A stretch of DNA of 64,000 nt from Motiliproteus sp. SC1-56 (GTDB lineage Bacteria > Pseudomonadota > Gammaproteobacteria > Pseudomonadales > Balneatricaceae), in the NCBI RefSeq assembly GCF_017309075.1, contig NZ_JAEMGS010000010.1, positions 120,487 through 184,486 on the forward strand. Reading direction: 5' to 3'. Made by a program: the position numbers and the translations under genes. Shown in pieces: positions 63,901 to 64,000 of this stretch. The notes beneath the pieces were generated by a model. That model searched no databases and was not told the origin of the DNA. It worked only from the letters and a program-made list of their open reading frames with translations. Every line of letters starts with the position of its first letter. The stretch's first letter is position 1.

Positions 63901-64000
63901 AGCTGCACCGACACCTGGCTGCTGAGTTCGCCGTCGCTGACGGTGACGGTCAGGTCGTGAACGTTGGCCAGGGTCTCAAAATCGTTGGTCAGGGCATCAA
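60996..64000 (-). CDS. giant LapA-type repeat adhesin, C-terminal part (5' end beyond window)
   Basis: The frame is open to the right edge, giving about 1000 C-terminal residues of a longer protein. The visible part has cadherin-like repeats of about 108 residues (SYSITGGNDAGYFQINDAGE), two identical-looking Ig-like repeats (TYTPNADFSGDDSFTYTNAD), VCBS-type repeats (VFTYTLEDADGDTSEATLTI) and an RTX nonapeptide block (GLAGDDILTGGSGDDLFLW). The end (about the last 100 residues) is a type I secretion signal region. Such adhesins hold the cell to surfaces and are retained until LapG cleaves their N-terminus, which is not in the window. Gene order with lapBCEGD supports this role. Confidence 0.88.
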   Translation of the reverse strand, partial: DALTNDFETLANVHDLTVTVSDGELSSQVSVQLSETDVNEGPTFDLPPESEGYSFSYAENQEAGAVLGTVSASDVDGDSLSYSITGGNDAGYFQINDAGEISLTADGVDALTNDFETLANVHDLTVTVSDGTLTSDVSVQLTETNLDESTVVADDSAVTDEDTPVKIDVLANDSDIDGPKAPVSSVTPGANGSVSINADGTVTYTPNADFSGDDSFTYTNADGETATVSVTVNAVDDATVVADDSAVTDEDTPVKIDVLANDSDIDGPKAPVSSVTPGANGSVSINADGTVTYTPNADFSGDDSFTYTNADGETATVSVTVTAVNDLPVAHSTQVEVMEGSSDTSLGLNAPTDADGDDLIITVIGLPDLGTVTLSDGTAISSGDTLTAAQLEGLQYDAPADYNGTDPVGSFSYSVYDGTTTVHGDVEITVYDGDLNIADGAVDEDDLVNSENSLSVHQSGSFSLAFSAAAVASLVVSAANANTSNGIEIVESWDATTNTLTGTANGEPVYTLTVTVSGDSAAYEFTLKAPLDHVGTGNDDALALAFTLAATDENGLQASGDFAVTVTDDTPVANDDLRYADVSEAAETTGNVLASGAAGDQADASGADGAQLTSVTFKGDKHVFGEATSLTLNGDYGDLVINQDGSYTYTSTFSTHFSGSEAGWAGAELFAFGGTTANGSSEFDPAGNLLTQKANDDGSHSWYSKKQANGYELGVIPTDSNQSGYQIETHEYLAIGLPASADSATVVLANLSNANLETQGIKIYAYDSEGQQVAITSIAAQDANNSPVGVTINPMEPGATFAYLVFGVDGGPNDAFTVEELSFTPAITDGDVFTYTLEDADGDTSEATLTINPSNVISGSDAGDSLAGTEGMDQVSGLAGDDILTGGSGDDLFLWRAGDEGSAGDIAVDQVTDFGTGDDRLDLSDLLQGESAANLDGYLDFEENGSSVVIDIRTAGAGGEVTQRIELQNTSYADLGVDGLATDSDIVNKLLESNKLIIDS
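63037..63286. repeat. 250-bp direct repeat in the adhesin gene, copy 1
   Basis: As read by eye it is identical over 250 bp to the segment 267 bp (89 codons) away. The repeat encodes one Ig-like bacterial module. Identity at silent sites points to recent duplication or gene conversion. Confidence 0.85.
63304..63553. repeat. 250-bp direct repeat in the adhesin gene, copy 2
   Basis: Second copy of the module at 63037-63286. A further repeat type (cadherin-like, period 324 bp) recurs at about 63571-63676 and 63895-64000 with one visible difference. The array therefore continues beyond the window. Confidence 0.85.

Overview
The window is a GC-rich, gene-dense stretch of a Gram-negative chromosome. 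Several systems point to a free-living gammaproteobacterium, probably a marine or rhizosphere heterotroph of the Pseudomonadales/Oceanospirillales type: a LapA/LapBCE/LapDG adhesin operon, a PgtCBA-type sigma-54 signalling system, a complete quinohemoprotein amine dehydrogenase (QHNDH) locus and an H2-sensing hydrogenase. The species assignment is an inference. I saw no rRNA, tRNA, CRISPR array or intact insertion sequence.

Layout. 1-2.8 kb: the tail of a LysR regulator, an SPFH/band-7 membrane protein, a lipoprotein, a short MreB-like protein and a 65-residue unknown. 3.0-15.8 kb: a binding-protein-dependent ABC importer (ATPase, fused double permease, binding protein), a divergent histidine phosphatase, and a pgtCBA-like sensory operon (binding-protein-like receptor, histidine kinase, sigma-54 activator). 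The importer promoter carries a clear -24/-12 element and two upstream palindromes, so the PgtA-like activator probably drives it. A ribbon-helix-helix/SulP permease cassette with different codon texture sits between the two halves. 16.3-23.7 kb: an OmpR-type response regulator followed by a 2174-residue hybrid sensor kinase whose N-terminal kinase domain lacks catalytic residues.

23.7-39.2 kb: the amine dehydrogenase locus. On the minus strand it runs qhpA (diheme alpha), qhpD (radical SAM), qhpC (gamma, CTQ precursor), qhpB (beta) and qhpF (ABC exporter). Then comes an apparent insertion (DUF3604 protein plus a broken Crp-family gene), a plus-strand aldehyde dehydrogenase, and a minus-strand operon of qhpE (subtilisin-like protease) translationally coupled to two U32-family proteins. 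The U32 pair has the four-cysteine patterns of UbiU and UbiV, which hydroxylate without O2. QhpG, the flavin monooxygenase that hydroxylates the precursor tryptophan in known systems, is not in the window. The pair is therefore a candidate O2-independent replacement. A bipartite DNA motif (GTTACA-N7-ACAACTGCGCACAA) lies upstream of qhpA and between qhpE and the aldehyde dehydrogenase, with a weaker copy upstream of an outer-membrane porin, which suggests one regulon for amine uptake and oxidation.

39.2-47.8 kb: a stand-alone class III cyclase domain, a methyltransferase with a divergent TetR regulator, a split YeeE/YedE sulfur transporter, a serine hydrolase with an MscS channel, and the protein AMPylase SelO. 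47.9-53.2 kb (minus strand): Memo-like and AMMECR1 proteins, then the kinase and two subunits of a HupT/HupUV (HoxJBC) H2-sensing complex, apparently one operon. 53.3-64.0 kb (minus strand): a Lap-type biofilm operon with a giant repeat adhesin that runs off the window, its type I secretion system (LapB, LapC, LapE), the periplasmic protease LapG and the c-di-GMP receptor LapD.
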